Origin: Pyropia haitanensis
Taxonomy: Eukaryota > Rhodophyta > Bangiophyceae > Bangiales > Bangiaceae
Assembly (NCBI GenBank): GCA_008729055.1
Contig: SDUX01000001.1
Span: forward strand, 496,001 to 560,000
Reading direction: 5' to 3'
Length of the DNA: 64,000 nt
Shown here piece after piece: positions 1-12,856 of the stretch. The translations under genes were made by a program, and so were the position numbers. Positions within the stretch are counted from its first letter, which is position 1. Each line of letters opens with the position of its first letter. The notes beneath the pieces are model-generated. The model did not search any database. It was not told the DNA's origin and saw only the letters and a program-made list of their open reading frames with translations.

Positions 1-1919
1 CTCGACGTGTGGGCGGCGGCGGCGGCCGCCGCGGCGGCGGCCGTGACGGTGGGCACACCCCCCGGGGGGGGGGTGCGCGTGCCGCCGGGGGGGGCGCGCG
101 GCGGCCGCGTCTCGGCGCCGCGGGCGGCGCCGGCGCTCGCCACCCGCCGCGTCACGCGCGAGGCGCGCGCGTGAGCGCCCGCCCCGCCGCGCGGCTCGCG
201 TGTGCGTTGCCGCCACCGGCCGCCGCGGCCGCCGTTGCCTCGCGTGGTTGGCGTTGCCGCCTCGGCGCCGCCCTCCCCGCGCACCCCCCCGCCACGCAGA
301 CTTGCGCTGTGTCTCTGCTGCGGTGGGTACTGTACCCCCCCACGTGGTAGATACCCCACGTGCCGCACGTGGGTGGGGTGTCTGCCGCGCGCGCGCGGAA
401 CCAACCGCCGCGGCCGCGGCCGGCGCGCCACCGCAGGCGCCCACGGGGGGCGGGCGGGAAAAAAGCAACGGCCGGGCGGGCGCGTCGCGCCAAAAAAAAA
501 ACAAAAAAAAAAAAAAAAAACAGAACGAGCACGTTGGGTTGCCCACGCGCCCGTCGTGCAAAAAGACCCCAACCGTCGCCAGCGCGGGCACCCCGGCAGC
601 GGCGGGCCGTATCGCGGCGGCAACGGCGGCGGCGGCGGGCGGCGCGCGCTGCCGCCCGCCCGCGGCAGCCCGCCTGGTGGTGCCGCCACTGGCCGTTGGC
701 GCGCCCGCCTCCCCCAGCCCGCGCAAAAACGGCCGCCCCTACGGACCCGCGTGCCGCCGTCGCCGTTGCCGGCGGCTCTGCCACCCTGCGCCGCCCATTC
801 TTCCAGGGGCGGCCAGCAGGGAAAATGGGAGTGCATGGGCGTGCGGGGGAGAGAGAGGTGGGTGGGTGGAACCGCGGGAGAGGTGGCGGGGAGCGTGGCC
901 AGCGGTGCAGGGGGGTGACGGCGCGTGTCTCGGAAAGGGGGACGGCCGCCCGCGGCGCACCCGAAAACGACGGGGCAGACGACAGGCAGGCGCCGCAGAG
1001 GGGCGACAGGGGAGAGCCGATGAAGAAAGAGTGGATCGTGGAGCGACGCGGCGGGAGGCGGAGGAAGGACGGCGGGCACCCCGCGCCGACGGTGGCGCCA
1101 CGACAGCGGCGCGTCCCGCCCGCCCCCCCCCCCCCCCCCCCCCCGCGCGGTGTGGCAGCGAGCGTGGCGCGGCAAAAAAAAAAACACAGACAGCGAGATG
1201 AAAAAAAAGAAAACAAAGAGGCAGCCGCGCCGCCGCCCGCGCGCGTCGCGTCGGCCAGCGCCGACGCGGCTGCACCGCGCACGCCGCCGGCCGTCGCGCC
1301 GCCGGGCGTCCGCCCTCCCGCCCGCGCCACGGCGGCGGCGGCGAAAGGGGGGACAGCGCGTCGCGGGGAGAGGAACGACCGGGGGGTGGGCGGCGGAAGG
1401 CGGCGGCCGGTGGGCGGCGGGCGGGGGGCGGCCGCGGCGACCGGCCGACCCCGCCCGACGCGCAACGCCCAACGCCCATGTAGCGGCGGCACGCTGGCGG
1501 GCGTGGCGGGCGCGGCGGCGGCGGCGGTTCGCGCCTCCGCTCCGCCTCGTCCCGCCCCGCCTCCGCCGCCCCCACACGAGGCCACGCCGCGGGAGGCTTC
1601 CGCTGCCGCCACCCCCCCTCCGCCGCCCGCCCGCCCGCCCACCCCACCCCACGCCCGACCAGCAGCACGAATGCCCACCCGGCGACACGCCCCCCCCCCT
1701 CACCACGCCACTCCCACCCCCACCGTGCCACCGCCGCCACCACCGCCGCCGCCGTCGCCCTGCTGCCACAGAAAGTACTGCCGCGGGAAGCGGCCGACCA
1801 CGCCGTCCCCGCCCCCGCGGCCGCTCATGGCGCCCTCGCGGCGACGCGACGCCACCAACCACTGCGGCGGCGTCGCCGCCGCCCGGGCAGCACCGGTGGC
1901 CACGCCACCCGCCCGACCA
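1..1919. other. Unassigned GC-rich low-complexity region
   Basis: No recognisable gene. The stretch is dominated by GC triplet runs, C and G homopolymers and an A-rich run near 491-522 (interrupted poly-A). Long open frames exist on both strands because the sequence is so stop-poor, but their translations are Ala/Gly/Pro/Arg-rich without any conserved motif. Confidence 0.6.
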
Positions 1920-3466
1920 CTACACCACCCGCGCCGCGGCGCACCGCAACGGGTCGGCTGCCGCCGCCGCCGCGCGCCGCTGGGGCCACTCGTGCGGTGG
2001 CGGCGGCGGCGGCCAAGACAGGGGGAGGCGGCAGCGGCGGCGGCAGCAACGCTCGCGGCAGCGTGGGAGTAGAGGGGCGCGGCGGGGACAGGGCGCGACG
2101 GCGCCGCCGCCGAGCGCCCCAGCGCCGCCCAACCCCACCCGGCGGCCGGCGTCGTCGTCCGACGCGGCCACACCGACCTGCCGCGCCGGTAGCCCGTCGC
2201 CACCGCCCGCGAGCGGGCGCGGCAGCGGCCATCGACGTGGCGACCAGGCGGCGGCGCCTGCACCCCCATCCCCCCCACCCCCCCCCCTCCACACGATACC
2301 GCTCCTCGGTGGAGAATACCGCCCCCCCCCCCCCGACATCCCCCCCATTCGTTGCGTTGCAGAGTCACCCACATCGCGGCGGCGCCCCACCGCGTCATCC
2401 CCCCGGCGCCAGCGACGGCGCCATTCCCCCCACGCGCCCCCCTCCCGTATCGGCAGCCGGCGGCAACCCCCCCCCCCCCCCCCCCCCACCCCCCCCCCCC
2501 CACCCCCCCCTACCCCCCCAATCGCCACCACCCCCGACTGCGTGTACGGGTCGTCATCAAATCCCAGCGGCCGCTCCGGCGGCGGCTCCCCCCCCAGGTA
2601 GCCCGCCTCGGCCGCGGCGTGCGCGGCGAGCGCCCCCTGCACAAACGCGTCGAGGTCGGCGAGGCCCGCCGCGCCGACCGCCGCGCGCGCCGCGTCGAGG
2701 TCGTCAAACGGCGGGGACGCGTCGAGGTAGTAGGCCACCGCCGACGCCATGCGTGCCAGGTGCCCGCGGCACGCGACGGGCGTCGCCGCGCGCGTCGCGT
2801 CGTCCGCGTCGGCGGCACGCCACAGGGCGAGGAGGGTGCGCACCAGGTCCACGTCCGCGCCGAGGAGGGCGAGCCGCAGGGCGGGGCACGACACGCGGAA
2901 CGCGACTTCGACGGCCGACGCGACGAGGCCGAGGACGACCGAGTTGAGCGGGAGCCGCGTGAAGAGGCGGAGGAGGACGGGCGCGAGGCCCGCCGCGGCG
3001 AGCGCCTCGACCGACGCGGGAGCGCCAAAGTGGAGGAGCACGAGCAGCAGCTCGAGCGCCTTGAGGCGCGCCACCCCCAGCGGCGCGCCCACGTGCTGCC
3101 ACGCGGTGACGACGGGGGCGTCCACCTTGGGCGCCGCCAGCAGCGCGGTCAGCGCGGGCACCCGCGAGCGGAGGGCCTCCTCGTACCCTTCCGTCCGGAG
3201 GCCCGACAGGACGCCGCGGATGCCCGACACGGAGCTGTCCTGGCCCGTCACGGCCGTCACAAACAGGTACCGCGCGGCGGTGAGGGCGGTGGAGAGGGCG
3301 TAGCCGCGGCGGTCGCCGCCGACCGTGACCGCGTCGAGGCCCGCGTCGAGGAGCGCCAGCAGCGGCGCGGGCCGCCGAAAGACGTCGAGCTCGTCGAGCG
3401 CGTCGTTGAACGTCGCCGCAAACCCGTTGCTGCTCGTGTCGCCCGCGCCCGCGTCCTCCTTTTTCG

Positions 3467-3497
<31 letters not shown>

Positions 3498-5474
3498 CGA
3501 CGAGCCCACCCGCGACAGGCCGCCGTGGCCGCTGCCGCGGCGGCCGGTCGTGGCGCTGCCGCCGCCAGCAGCGCCCCCAGACGGGGGCCCCCCCCCCGGG
3601 AGGGTGCCGCCCGGCTCCCCCCCGCCATCGCCGCTGCTGCCGTTGCTCCCCCCGCTGCCGCGGCTCCCCCCACTGCGGCGGCCACCCACCAGGTGCGGGG
3701 GCATCGAGGTTAACCCCCCCCCCGCGGCACCACCCCCCCCACTTCCCGGCCGCACCACCCGCATGCGCGGCGTGACGAGCACCCGCAGCGCGATGCCGAC
3801 CACCACCCGCGACACGTTTTCGAGCGTCGCCGACGACGCGGCGTCGACGGGCACGACCGCCGCGGCGGCCACAAACGAGCGGACGAGGGCGGCCATGACG
3901 CCCGCGGCGGCGAGCGCCGGCACCATCCGCTTGTTGATGGGGCCAAACTTGAGCTCCGCCTGCAGCCGCACCGACGAGAGCAGGTGGAGGATGACCTCGG
4001 GCGTTTTCGCGTACGCCACGTGCGACAGGAGCACCGGCAGCACCGCGGGCGACCGCAGCACCGCGTCCGTCGCCTGGTCGGGGCTGTCCCGCAGCACCGA
4101 CAGGACGACCTCGGTGACGGAGCGGACGACGACCGCGTCGACGGCGCCGGGCGCGCCGCCCGCGGCGCCGCCACAGTCGCGCAGCGACGCGAGGAGCCGG
4201 TCCACCAGCGGCGGGCACTCGTACAGCGACCGGCGCAGGCGGATCGGCCCGTTGGACAGCAGCTGCGTCACAACGTACGGGTACCGGTGGCTCCGCACCG
4301 CCGCTGACGGGCGGTTGCTCCCCCCCGGCGCGACGCCCGGCCGCCCCCCGTGGCGCCGCGTGTTGGGCGGCGGCTCCCCCGACGCGGCGGCGACAACATC
4401 AACGGTGGTGAGGTGGTCGAGGAGCCCCCCCACCACCGCCGGCGTGCACAGGTGGCCGAGGAGCGCCTCCTTGGCGTCGGCGGGCAGCTTCTCCGACAGG
4501 TCGTACATGGCGTCGAGGAGCGCCGCCAGCGGCCGGCGGCCGGCAATGACCGCGTCGAGGACGTCCCGAAAGTCCGCGGCGGTCGTCTCGGGCGGCGCCG
4601 CCGCCCCGCCCCAGCCACCCACCGACAGGTACGCGAGCGAGCCGCCCACCGACGGGCCGCCGCCGTCGCCGTCGCCGCCGCCGTCGCCGCCGTCCGCGGC
4701 GGCGGCCGCGGCGCCGCGGCGGCGGCCGCTCGACACGGCGCGGCTGCCGCCGAGGCCGAGGGAGGTGCGGAGGTTTCGCCCGCCGCCCACCACCCCGTGG
4801 CCGCCGTGGCCGTGTCCACCGCCGCTACCACCTTCCACGCCGCCCCCACCCCCCGCCCCTCCGCCCGCGGCGTCCCCCCCGATAGACCGCCGCACCTCCT
4901 CTACCGCCCGCGACGACCCCCGCCCGCGGTGGTTGTGGCGGTGGTGGTCATGCCGGCGCCCCCCCCCCGCACCCCGCCCGCCGCGGCCGTCGGCAGCCGC
5001 CCCCCCCCCGCGCCACCAACTCCGCCGGCGCCGGCGGCGCCGCCGCCGGCGCCGCCACCGCCACTGTGGGGGGCGTGCAGCGCCCGCTCCGACCGGTGGT
5101 TGCTGCCGAGCGACACGAGGCGGCGGTGGAGGTGGTTTTGGCGCCGCGACTTGCCGTCGGCGGCGGCCGCCGCGGCCGCCGCGGCCGCCGCCGCCGACGC
5201 CGCGGTGGGAACCCCGCCGCTGCCGCCGCCGCCGCGGCCATAGCCGTCCACGCCCGACGCGCCGGCGGCGGCGGCCGCCGCCGCCGCCACCGCCGCGTCC
5301 TCGTCCGCCTCATCCGGCAACGCGGCGCGGCGGCCGACGCGGGGCAGCTTGCCGAGGCTGGGCGGCGAGGAAAACACGCGCTTGGGCAGCGCCCGCGACG
5401 CCCCCCGGGAGCCCACCGGCGGCGCAAACGTGTCGCCGCCGCCATTGGCGGTGCCGCCGCCCCCCCCCCCGCCG

Positions 5475-5505
<31 letters not shown>

Positions 5506-5678
5506 CACCGCCGAGGCCAACGCCGCCCGCCTCGCTACCGTCGCCGCCCATACCACCGCCCGCCGCCGCCGACGACGCCGAGTCGCCCGCCGCCGACGAC
5601 GCGCGGCTCCGCCGGCGGGGCGCAAACGAGCGGCGCAGCTTGCGCCACAGCCCACCACCGCCCGGCGTGCCGCCACCC

Positions 5679-5719
<41 letters not shown>

Positions 5720-6487
5720 CCCCCCCGGCCGCGGGAGCTCCTTATCCCGCTCCCGTGCCCTGGCGCCCGCCGAGCCACCCGGCGCGCTCCCGCCGCCGCC
5801 CGTCACCGCGTCGGCGCTGAGCGACGCGCGGGAGCCAACGCCGTCGGGCGTGCCAAACGCGGCCGACGAGACCGGCAGGCCGCCAAAACCACCGCCGCCG
5901 ACGCTGCTGCCGGCAGGCCCGCCAGAGGCGCTGGCCAAGCCCAACGCCGCCGCCGCCCGGCGGCGCCCTTCATCTATGGGCGGCGGCGGCGGCACCTCCT
6001 CGTCGGCCGCGTGCCGCCGGCTGCCGTGGGGCTTGCGGCCAAACAGGCGACGCCGGCCGCCGCCGCCGCCACCACCGCCGCCACCGCCACCGCCGGCTGC
6101 GCCAGCCGCCTCTGCTAGCCCCGCGACGACGGCGCCGCCCGCGGCAACACCGCCCCCGCCAGCGCCAAACCGGCCCGCCGCGTCGCCGCGCGTGACCGTC
6201 GGCAGTTGCCGAAAGCTGCTGTCGTCACCGGCGGCACCCCCCCCGCCCCCCACGGCGGCGGCGCCCAACAGGCCGGCGGCGGCACCCCCTAAGCCACCCC
6301 CCCCCCCCCCCCCAGCCCACCTGCTGGTGGGTGCAACGACAGCCCGCGGACGGAGCGGGTGGCCGGCCCGTCCCCAAAGACGCTGGCGTGCCCCCCCGCG
6401 GCGGTGCCACCGCCGCCAACGCCGACCGCCAAAGACGGCGTCAGCCGCCGCCGGACGGGGGAGAGGCCCCCACCGCCGCCGCCACCG

Positions 6488-6552
<65 letters not shown>

Positions 6553-6870
6553 GCCACCACCGCCGCCACCGACGGCCGCTGCCACGCCCGAGCCGGGCCA
6601 GTGCCGCTGCGGCGACGGCGTCGGGGACATGCGCCCCGTGGGCGCCCCCCCCGGCGGCGCCGCCGCCCGCGGGGAGGTGGGTGTGGCGGCGGCGGCGGCG
6701 GCGGCGCCCGCCGCAACGGGCGCCGCGACCGCGGCGCCCGACGCGGCGGCGGCGGCGGCCGCGGCGGCGGCGGCGGTGGCGGCGGCAACGCCCGGCGTGG
6801 CCGCCGCGGCGGCGGGAGTGGCGGCGGCGGCGGCGGCCCCCCCCCCCGGCTTGGCCACCGCCGCGGCCAT
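1920..6870 (-). CDS. SAPS-domain protein, PP6/PP2A-type phosphatase regulatory subunit-like (interrupted model)
   Basis: The segment at about 2525-4600 encodes an alpha-helical domain resembling the SAPS family (Sit4/PP6-associated regulatory subunits). It has an N-terminal block with LDAMYDLSEKLPADAKEALL, an RYPYVVTQLLS segment matching the family's F/Y-K-Y-P-Y motif, and helical repeats including SVTEVVLSVLRDSPDQATDA and AKTPEVILHLLSSV. Such proteins target the catalytic phosphatase to substrates. I place the start at the ATG at 6870, which has a C-rich leader and opens MAAAVAKPGGG. The N-terminal ~700 codons are Gly/Ala/Ser/Arg-rich and probably disordered, with basic patches such as LWRKLRRSFAPRRR. 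The frame changes near 6298-6312 (C run) and near 4903-5010. At the second, the apparent stop is part of a GTAG|AGG that could be an intron acceptor. The C-terminal ~200 codons (1920-2520) are low complexity and may not be translated. The family call is moderate; the exon structure is uncertain. Confidence 0.6.
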
Positions 6871-7046
6871 GGCCGCGGCGCGGCGGTGGGGGTGGGGGGG
6901 GGGGGGGGGAGTGCTCGCCCGCCCACCCCGCTCGGCGGGCGACAAGGGGCGTGGCCGCCGGTCAGCGGCCCCCCCCCCCCCCAAGCGCGACGCCGCCGCG
7001 CGGGGACGCCAACCGCAGCGGCAACGGCGGCGGCGGTAGGGGCAAC

Positions 7047-7077
<31 letters not shown>

Positions 7078-7307
7078 GCGGCGGCGGCGGCGGCACCGCC
7101 GTGGCCACGGTCGGACCGCCGCGGTGACCGCGGTGGCCACGCGGTGAGGGCGGCGCGGCGGCGGGGGGGGGGGTGGGTAGCGGCCGCCGCCCGCCGACCG
7201 CAACGCCCGCAGCCGACGACCGTGATGCGGGGAGGCGGCCGCGGCAGAGAAAAGAAGACAAAGAAGAAAACAAAACGGGTCCACGCCAGCACGCGGCGGC
7301 GGCGGGA

Positions 7308-7345
<38 letters not shown>

Positions 7346-7584
7346 AGCGTCCGCAGCGTCGGTGTCGGCCACCAGCGGCGGCGGCTGGCCGCGGCTGCCG
7401 CGTGGGCGGCGGCCGCCGGGCAGGCAGGCGAGCGGCCGAGCGGGCGGGCGGGCGGGCGACGGGCGGGCGTGCCGTCGGCGCGGGCGGTTCCCCCCCCCGG
7501 TCGGCCGACGCGGCGCTGGCAGTGGCACCCGCCGCGGCGTCCCCCCCCCCCCCCCCCCCCCCCCAACCCGCGGCGGGCGGCGCA

Positions 7585-7646
7585 GCGCGCGCGCGCGCGC
7601 GCGCGCGCAGGCGCCGCCGCCGTCTGCGCGCGCGCGCGCGCGCGTG
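7585..7646. repeat. (CG)n dinucleotide tracts
   Basis: Two near-perfect alternating CG tracts are separated by a short GC-rich spacer. Alternating CG is the classic sequence for left-handed Z-DNA, so this is a potential structural site; no function can be assigned from sequence. Confidence 0.85.
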
Positions 7647-7930
7647 CGCGTGGGGTGGGTGGCGGCGGCGACACCAGGAGGGGGGAAGGAGGGGCGGGAG
7701 GGGGGGAGGGGGGGGGGGGAGAAAGACCGCGGCGGACGCGGCAGCGGCCGCCGCCGCAGCGGCAGCAGCAGGCGTAGCGAGCGGCAGCGGCGGCGTGGGC
7801 GTCGCACACGCCGCCGCGACGGCGGCGGCGGCGGCGGCCGCTCTTGCACCAGGCGCGACGCCCAGCGACGCACTCCCCCAGGGGCGGCACCGCCCCCCCT
7901 CCCACGCTTCCGCCGCTACCGTCAGCCGGG

Positions 7931-8024
7931 GTGGCACCCACCCACCCACCCACCCACCCACCCACCCAACCCACCCACCCAACCCACCCACCCACCCACC
8001 CACCCACCCACCCACCCACCCAGC
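7931..8024. repeat. CCCA tetranucleotide microsatellite
   Basis: About 23 copies of the tetramer ACCC/CCCA in tandem, with two interruptions reading CCCAACCC. On the opposite strand this reads GGGT, giving runs of G triplets that could form G-quadruplexes. It is similar in spirit to telomere-like repeats but has a 4-bp period and is interstitial. Confidence 0.9.
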
Positions 8025-8502
8025 CACACCCCCCCCACTCCCACCCTCCCCCCCCGACGCACCAGCAACCAATCACCCCCCCCCCCCCCTCCACGCAGAG
8101 AGCGTGAAAAGGACGGGGGAATACGGGCGGCGGCGAGCAAACGAAAAAAAAAAAAAAAAAGACCAAAGGGGCGGACAGACCACCGACGCCAGCGACGCGG
8201 CAACAGGGGGGGGGGGGGGAGCGAACCGCGGACAAGGCCGACGCGGCCGGCAGCACGGCCGCACGGCACCACCGAGGGGGGGGAGGGGGGGAACCGCAAG
8301 GTACGCGGCCGCCGCACCGGCCGGCACGCGCCGCCGCCGCCGCCGCCGCTGCCGCCGCGGCCGCCGCCGCTGCCGCTGCCGCCGCCGCCGCTGCCGGCGG
8401 CGACGGGCGGACCCCCCCCCCCCCACGCCCCCCTCCCCCCACACACCCCCCCCCGCGCGCGCCGCGCGCGCCGGTCGCCGCGCCGCCCGCCGCGCCACCG
8501 CC

Positions 8503-8556
<54 letters not shown>

Positions 8557-8820
8557 TCTGCCGCGTGCGCCGCGGGGCGCGCGCGCCCGCGGGGCGGCCG
8601 ACGACGGGTGCCACGCCGGCGGCGCGTGGCCAGTGGCGGGGGGAGGGGGGGGGGGGGGGGTTGGGGGGGCGCCGGTGGGGGGGGGGGGGGGCGCTCGCCG
8701 CACCGTCGGCAGGCAGGCAGAGCGGAGGGGTGGGGGGGGTGGGGGGGGGGGGGGGGGGACGGAAGGAGGCAGCGGCTCGCCGCCGCGCCCGCGCCGGCCG
8801 CCGGCGTTGCCGCCGCCGCC

Positions 8821-8851
<31 letters not shown>

Positions 8852-11016
8852 CCGCCACCGCCGCCGCCGCCGCTGCTGCGGCCGCCGCTGCTGCGGCCGC
8901 GCGCGCGTGGCGCGGGGCGGCGGCGCGTGCGCCCGCGGGGCGGCGGCGGCGGGCAAGCCCAAAACGGGGGCGAGGAGGGGGTGGGGGGGGGGGGGGGGGG
9001 GGGGGGGGGGACCCGCCGCCCGTGGCGGTGGCCACACGCCGCGCGGCGGCGCGCGCGCGGCGGCGCGGGTGCCGCTGGCGCTCCTGACGGCGGTGGCGGG
9101 GGGGGTTTGCTTGGGGGGGGGGTGTGGGGGGGTGGGTGGGTGGGGGTGGGGGGGGGGGGGGGGGGGGGACACGGTCGACCCAGCCGTCGACGCTGGTGGG
9201 GGGGCGTGAAGCGTGGGGGGGGGGGACGGGCGGGGGCGGGAAGGGCGGGGTGGCGGCGGCGGGGGGGGGGGGTGGGGGGTGGGGGGGGGGGGGGGTGCCC
9301 AATCGGCCGCCCTCGTGCCGCCCGCGCGCCGCCACGCGCGCGGCCGCCACGGCCGCGGGGACACGGGCGGCGCCGCCGCCGGCGGCCCGGCGTTGCCGCT
9401 CGCGGGGCGCCGCCGCCGCCGCCGCGGCGGGCGGCGCCCCTTTCCAGCACCCCCCCCTGCACGCCGGCGGTGGCCGCCGTGCCGGCCATCTGGCCACCGC
9501 CGCTGCCGCGGCGCCACCGCCCACGCCGCACGTATTCGCCGCGGGAGACCTCCCCCCCCGCCCCGCCCCCCCCCCCCCCGCCGCACCCTTGCGCCGCCGT
9601 TTCCGCCGCGGTAGTCCCCCCCCCCCCCTTCTTGCCCCCGCTTCACCCCCCAGCGTCCCTACAGGGACGGATGGCCCCCCCCCCCCCCCCTGTTGCTGCT
9701 ATTCTCCCTATTTGTTGGGGGGCGTGCCCGCGCGCGGCGCGACGCAACGGGACCCCACGGGGGCGGCAGGCCCCGCGGCGGCGGCACCCCCTTGGTCGCT
9801 GCCGCGTTGGCGCGGTGTTTTTTTTTTTGTTTTTGTGTTTTTTTCTCCCGTTGACGCCGCCGCCGCCGCCGCGGCCTTGCCCGCCGCCGCCGACGCGGCG
9901 CCGCGCGCCGCGTCGCGGTGGCCCTCGCGACGACCGTGCGGCCGCGGATCGTTTCCCCCCCCCCCTTCCCCCGTTCATCGTCTGCCACGCGGCGAGGCCC
10001 CGCGCGAGACGGGGCCCGACAGACGGCCGCGGCAGCCAGTGGTGGGGTCTTTGGGGGGGTCGGTGGGGGTGGGTGCGCGCGCGCGCGAGCGCGGCGCGCC
10101 ACAGTGTGGAGGGGGGGGGGGGGGGGGGGGCGGCTCGTCGCGCGCGGGGGTGTGTGTTCCCTGGCACCGGTCGGCGGTGTGGCGCCGGTGGGGCCCCGCG
10201 TCGGCCGAGGGCCTCGCGGCGGCTGGAAGGTGGGGCCACCCCGGCCGGCGGTTGCCCAATCGGGGGGCGGCGGCGGCCGCCCTCGTGTCTGGTGCCGCGC
10301 CCCCCCGCCGTAGACGGGCGAGTCCCCCCGCCCGCCCGCACTCGACGCCACCACGGCTTGCCGTCGACGCGGTGCGCGCGCGCGCGGCGGTCGCGCTCCC
10401 GCCCCGCCGCCGCGGCCGCCGCCGCCCACCCCGCTCTTTTCCAGTGTGGACGCAGACAAACGCGGCGGGCGGGTTGCAAAACCCTGGAGCCCTCTGACCA
10501 CCACCCACCGCCGCCCTCCCCACCGTGGGGGAGGGGGGGGGGGTGGGGGGGGGGGGTGCGCAGCAGTGGAGAGGAGTGGTGGGAAGGGGGGGGGGGGGGG
10601 GGACAGAGGCGGACGGACGCCACGACGAGGGGGGGGCGCCGCCGCCCCACGTGGGATCGTGCGCCGCCCAGACGGGTGCCGCCGCCGAGGCGCCGCGCGG
10701 CGGGGCTGTCAGCTGCGCAGCGCGCGACCAAAAACGGCGCCCCCGCCAGAGGAGCACGCCGCCGCGCCGCGCCCACCCCATCCCGTGAGACCTCCCGCCG
10801 CGCCCGCGCCGGTCGCCGGTGGCCCGCCGCCCGCCGCCGCGGCCGGCCGGCCGGCCGGTCGGCGGCGGGCGGGCGGGGCGGGGCGGGCGGGGCGGGCGGC
10901 CGGTCTGGCGGCCGGGCGGGCGGCCGGGCGGGCGGGCGGGCGCGGCCGCCGCCGCCGCCGCCGCCTCCCGTCCATGGGCAACCCGCCCGCCGCCCAACCG
11001 CCGCGGCCGCGACGGC

Positions 11017-11048
<32 letters not shown>

Positions 11049-11412
11049 CGCTCCCAGCGCTCGACGCTCGCGGACCGCGGCGGCCGCGCCCCTGCGGCGC
11101 CCGCCGCCGTCGGTCCATGGCGGCGACGGTGCGCGCGCGGGGGGGGGGGGGGGGGGGGGGCGTGCGCCGGCGACGGCGCCAACGGCGGCGCCCGTTTTGT
11201 GCCGCGTTTTTTTTTTTCCCCCAGCGCACGGCGCGCGCGCCGCGCGGGGCGCACGTTGGGCCCGCCCGCTGGCGGCGGTGGGCCCCACCGCCGCCAGCGC
11301 GATGCGGCCGCGTCGTCGGTGGCGGTCGCCACCAGACGGGTTGGCCGTTGCGTGCGGACCATGCCCGCCGTTGGTGGCGGTGTCGAGAGGAGCGGGGCGG
11401 CCCGGGGGGAGG

Positions 11413-11448
<36 letters not shown>

Positions 11449-11887
11449 CAGGGTCGATTGCCGTCGACGCCGGCCGCCGCCTCCGGTCGGGTCCGCCTCC
11501 GACCGTCGCCGTTGCGATCGCCGCCGTCGCTGTCGCTCTGGTTGCGGCGCTCTGTTGGGCGCCGCCGTGACCTCTGCTGGCGGCGGGCCAGTGGGCGGCG
11601 CCGTTGGGTGGCGGAGGGCAAAGGGGGACGACACCCGCTGCTGGTGGCGCGGCTTTGGGATGGCTCCACGGCTCGCGGGGGGGGGGGGGGGGGGGCGCGT
11701 GGGTGGGACGGGACCTTGCCCAGGCTGGTTGCCTGGGGAGGGCGTGTGGTAGGTGGAGCGCCAGGCATCCGTTCGGGGGTGGTCGCTTTGTAGATGGCTG
11801 CCGCTCAGCAGGCGCCGGTCACGCTGCCGCTGGGGGCCCCCGCCGTCGCTTTGCCCGAGCCGTCGGTCTACGCAGCGGCCCCCTCCC

Positions 11888-12856
11888 CTACTGGGAGTGG
11901 GGCCGGGTCCGTTTACCGCGAGCACCCTGTTCCCCCAGCCCCCCTCGGTCAGATCCCCCTCCCGACCAGCACACTCGCTTTCGTCTCTGCGGGCACCCCC
12001 GTCTGGCTCTGGCGTGTCTCCCGGCCCCCCAGCACACGCCGGCATGCCGCGCACCCTCACATCCCCGCGTGCCCCGCGCCGCCAGCCCCCCCCCGCCCAG
12101 GGCGCGCACCATCCCCGCCAGGCTGCCCGCCGCCAGCGCCTGCGCAATGAGCGGCGGCGGCGTCGGCGCGGTGGCCTTGGCGGCCAGCGCGCAGCGGACG
12201 TCCCCGTTGGACAGCTGCAGCGCCGGCACGCCCGACGCGACGAGGAACGTCCACTGCGCGTCGTTGAACGACGCCGCCCCGCACGTGATGGGCCCGTCGA
12301 GCACAAACGCGATCGCCGCGTTTGGGTCTGCGCGGAGGAGGGTGTTGATGTTGGCGCCCGCGCGGGTGGCAATGTCGATGAGCGTGGCGCCAAAGACGCC
12401 AAACAGCTTGGCCTCGGCGGTGCTGCCGACGCACGCGACGCCGCCAATGGTCAGGCGGGGGGGCTCCACCGCAAACGTGCCGTTGTTGGTCGTCAGCGGG
12501 CCGGCAATGGCAATCGACGTGGGGCAGCCGAGGCGGGTGTCCGCCTCGTCCAGCAGCGTGTAGGTGCCATCGGTGAGGACCGAGACGTCGTCGGCAAGCG
12601 GCCGGCCAACGGACGGCAGCACCCCACGGATGACCGGGGGGGGCGCCGCCGCCGCCGCCGCCGCGACGGCGGCGGCGGCGGCAGACGCCCACGGGCCGCC
12701 CGCCGCGGCCGGCTCGACGGCGGCACCGCTGGCTGTACGCGCCGTGGGGGCGGCGGCGGCGGTGGCGGCCATCACCGCAACCGCAATGATCACACTGGCG
12801 GCAGCGGCGGCGCTGCACCGGCCTGACCGCGGGGACGGCCCCATCCGCGGCGCCAT
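11888..12856 (-). CDS. Unknown Ala-rich secreted or membrane-anchored protein, paralogue A
   Basis: From the ATG at 12856 this gives 322 codons. A basic N-terminus is followed by a hydrophobic stretch (ASVIIAVAVMAATAAAA), which suggests a signal peptide or anchor. The middle holds a compact conserved region of about 160 residues shared with the gene at 15748-16521: the blocks SVGRPL-D, LTDG-Y-L, GCP-S-IAGPL, DGPITCG and WTFLV align in the same order, with conserved Cys in GCP, VAC/TGC, ITC and the C-terminal C. I recognise no named family. The C-terminal ~60 codons are Gly/Arg-rich and may lie past the real end. The ATG is preceded by a pyrimidine-rich leader on the coding strand, typical of this window. 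Confidence 0.6.
   Translation of the reverse strand: MAPRMGPSPRSGRCSAAAAASVIIAVAVMAATAAAAPTARTASGAAVEPAAAGGPWASAAAAAVAAAAAAAPPPVIRGVLPSVGRPLADDVSVLTDGTYTLLDEADTRLGCPTSIAIAGPLTTNNGTFAVEPPRLTIGGVACVGSTAEAKLFGVFGATLIDIATRAGANINTLLRADPNAAIAFVLDGPITCGAASFNDAQWTFLVASGVPALQLSNGDVRCALAAKATAPTPPPLIAQALAAGSLAGMVRALGGGGLAARGTRGCEGARHAGVCWGAGRHARARRGCPQRRKRVCWSGGGSDRGGLGEQGARGKRTRPHSQ

Larger units (their letters stand above)
6871..11887. other. Gene-poor simple-repeat region
   Basis: No conserved protein found on either strand. The 5 kb consists of G/C homopolymers (for example 7312-7342 and 8989-9010), CGG/CCG triplet arrays, a (CG)n tract at 7585-7646, a CCCA array at 7931-8024 and short poly-T/poly-A tracts (8144-8160, 9820-9844, 11206-11217). 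The long proline or glycine open frames here are composition artefacts. Confidence 0.6.

Noticed and set aside
6289..9531. ~1,000-codon minus-strand open frame, plus similar poly-Pro/poly-Gly frames in 1-11.9 kb
   Set aside because: Only the last part (below 6870) was kept as the N-terminus of the SAPS-like gene. The rest is stop-poor simple sequence without motif.
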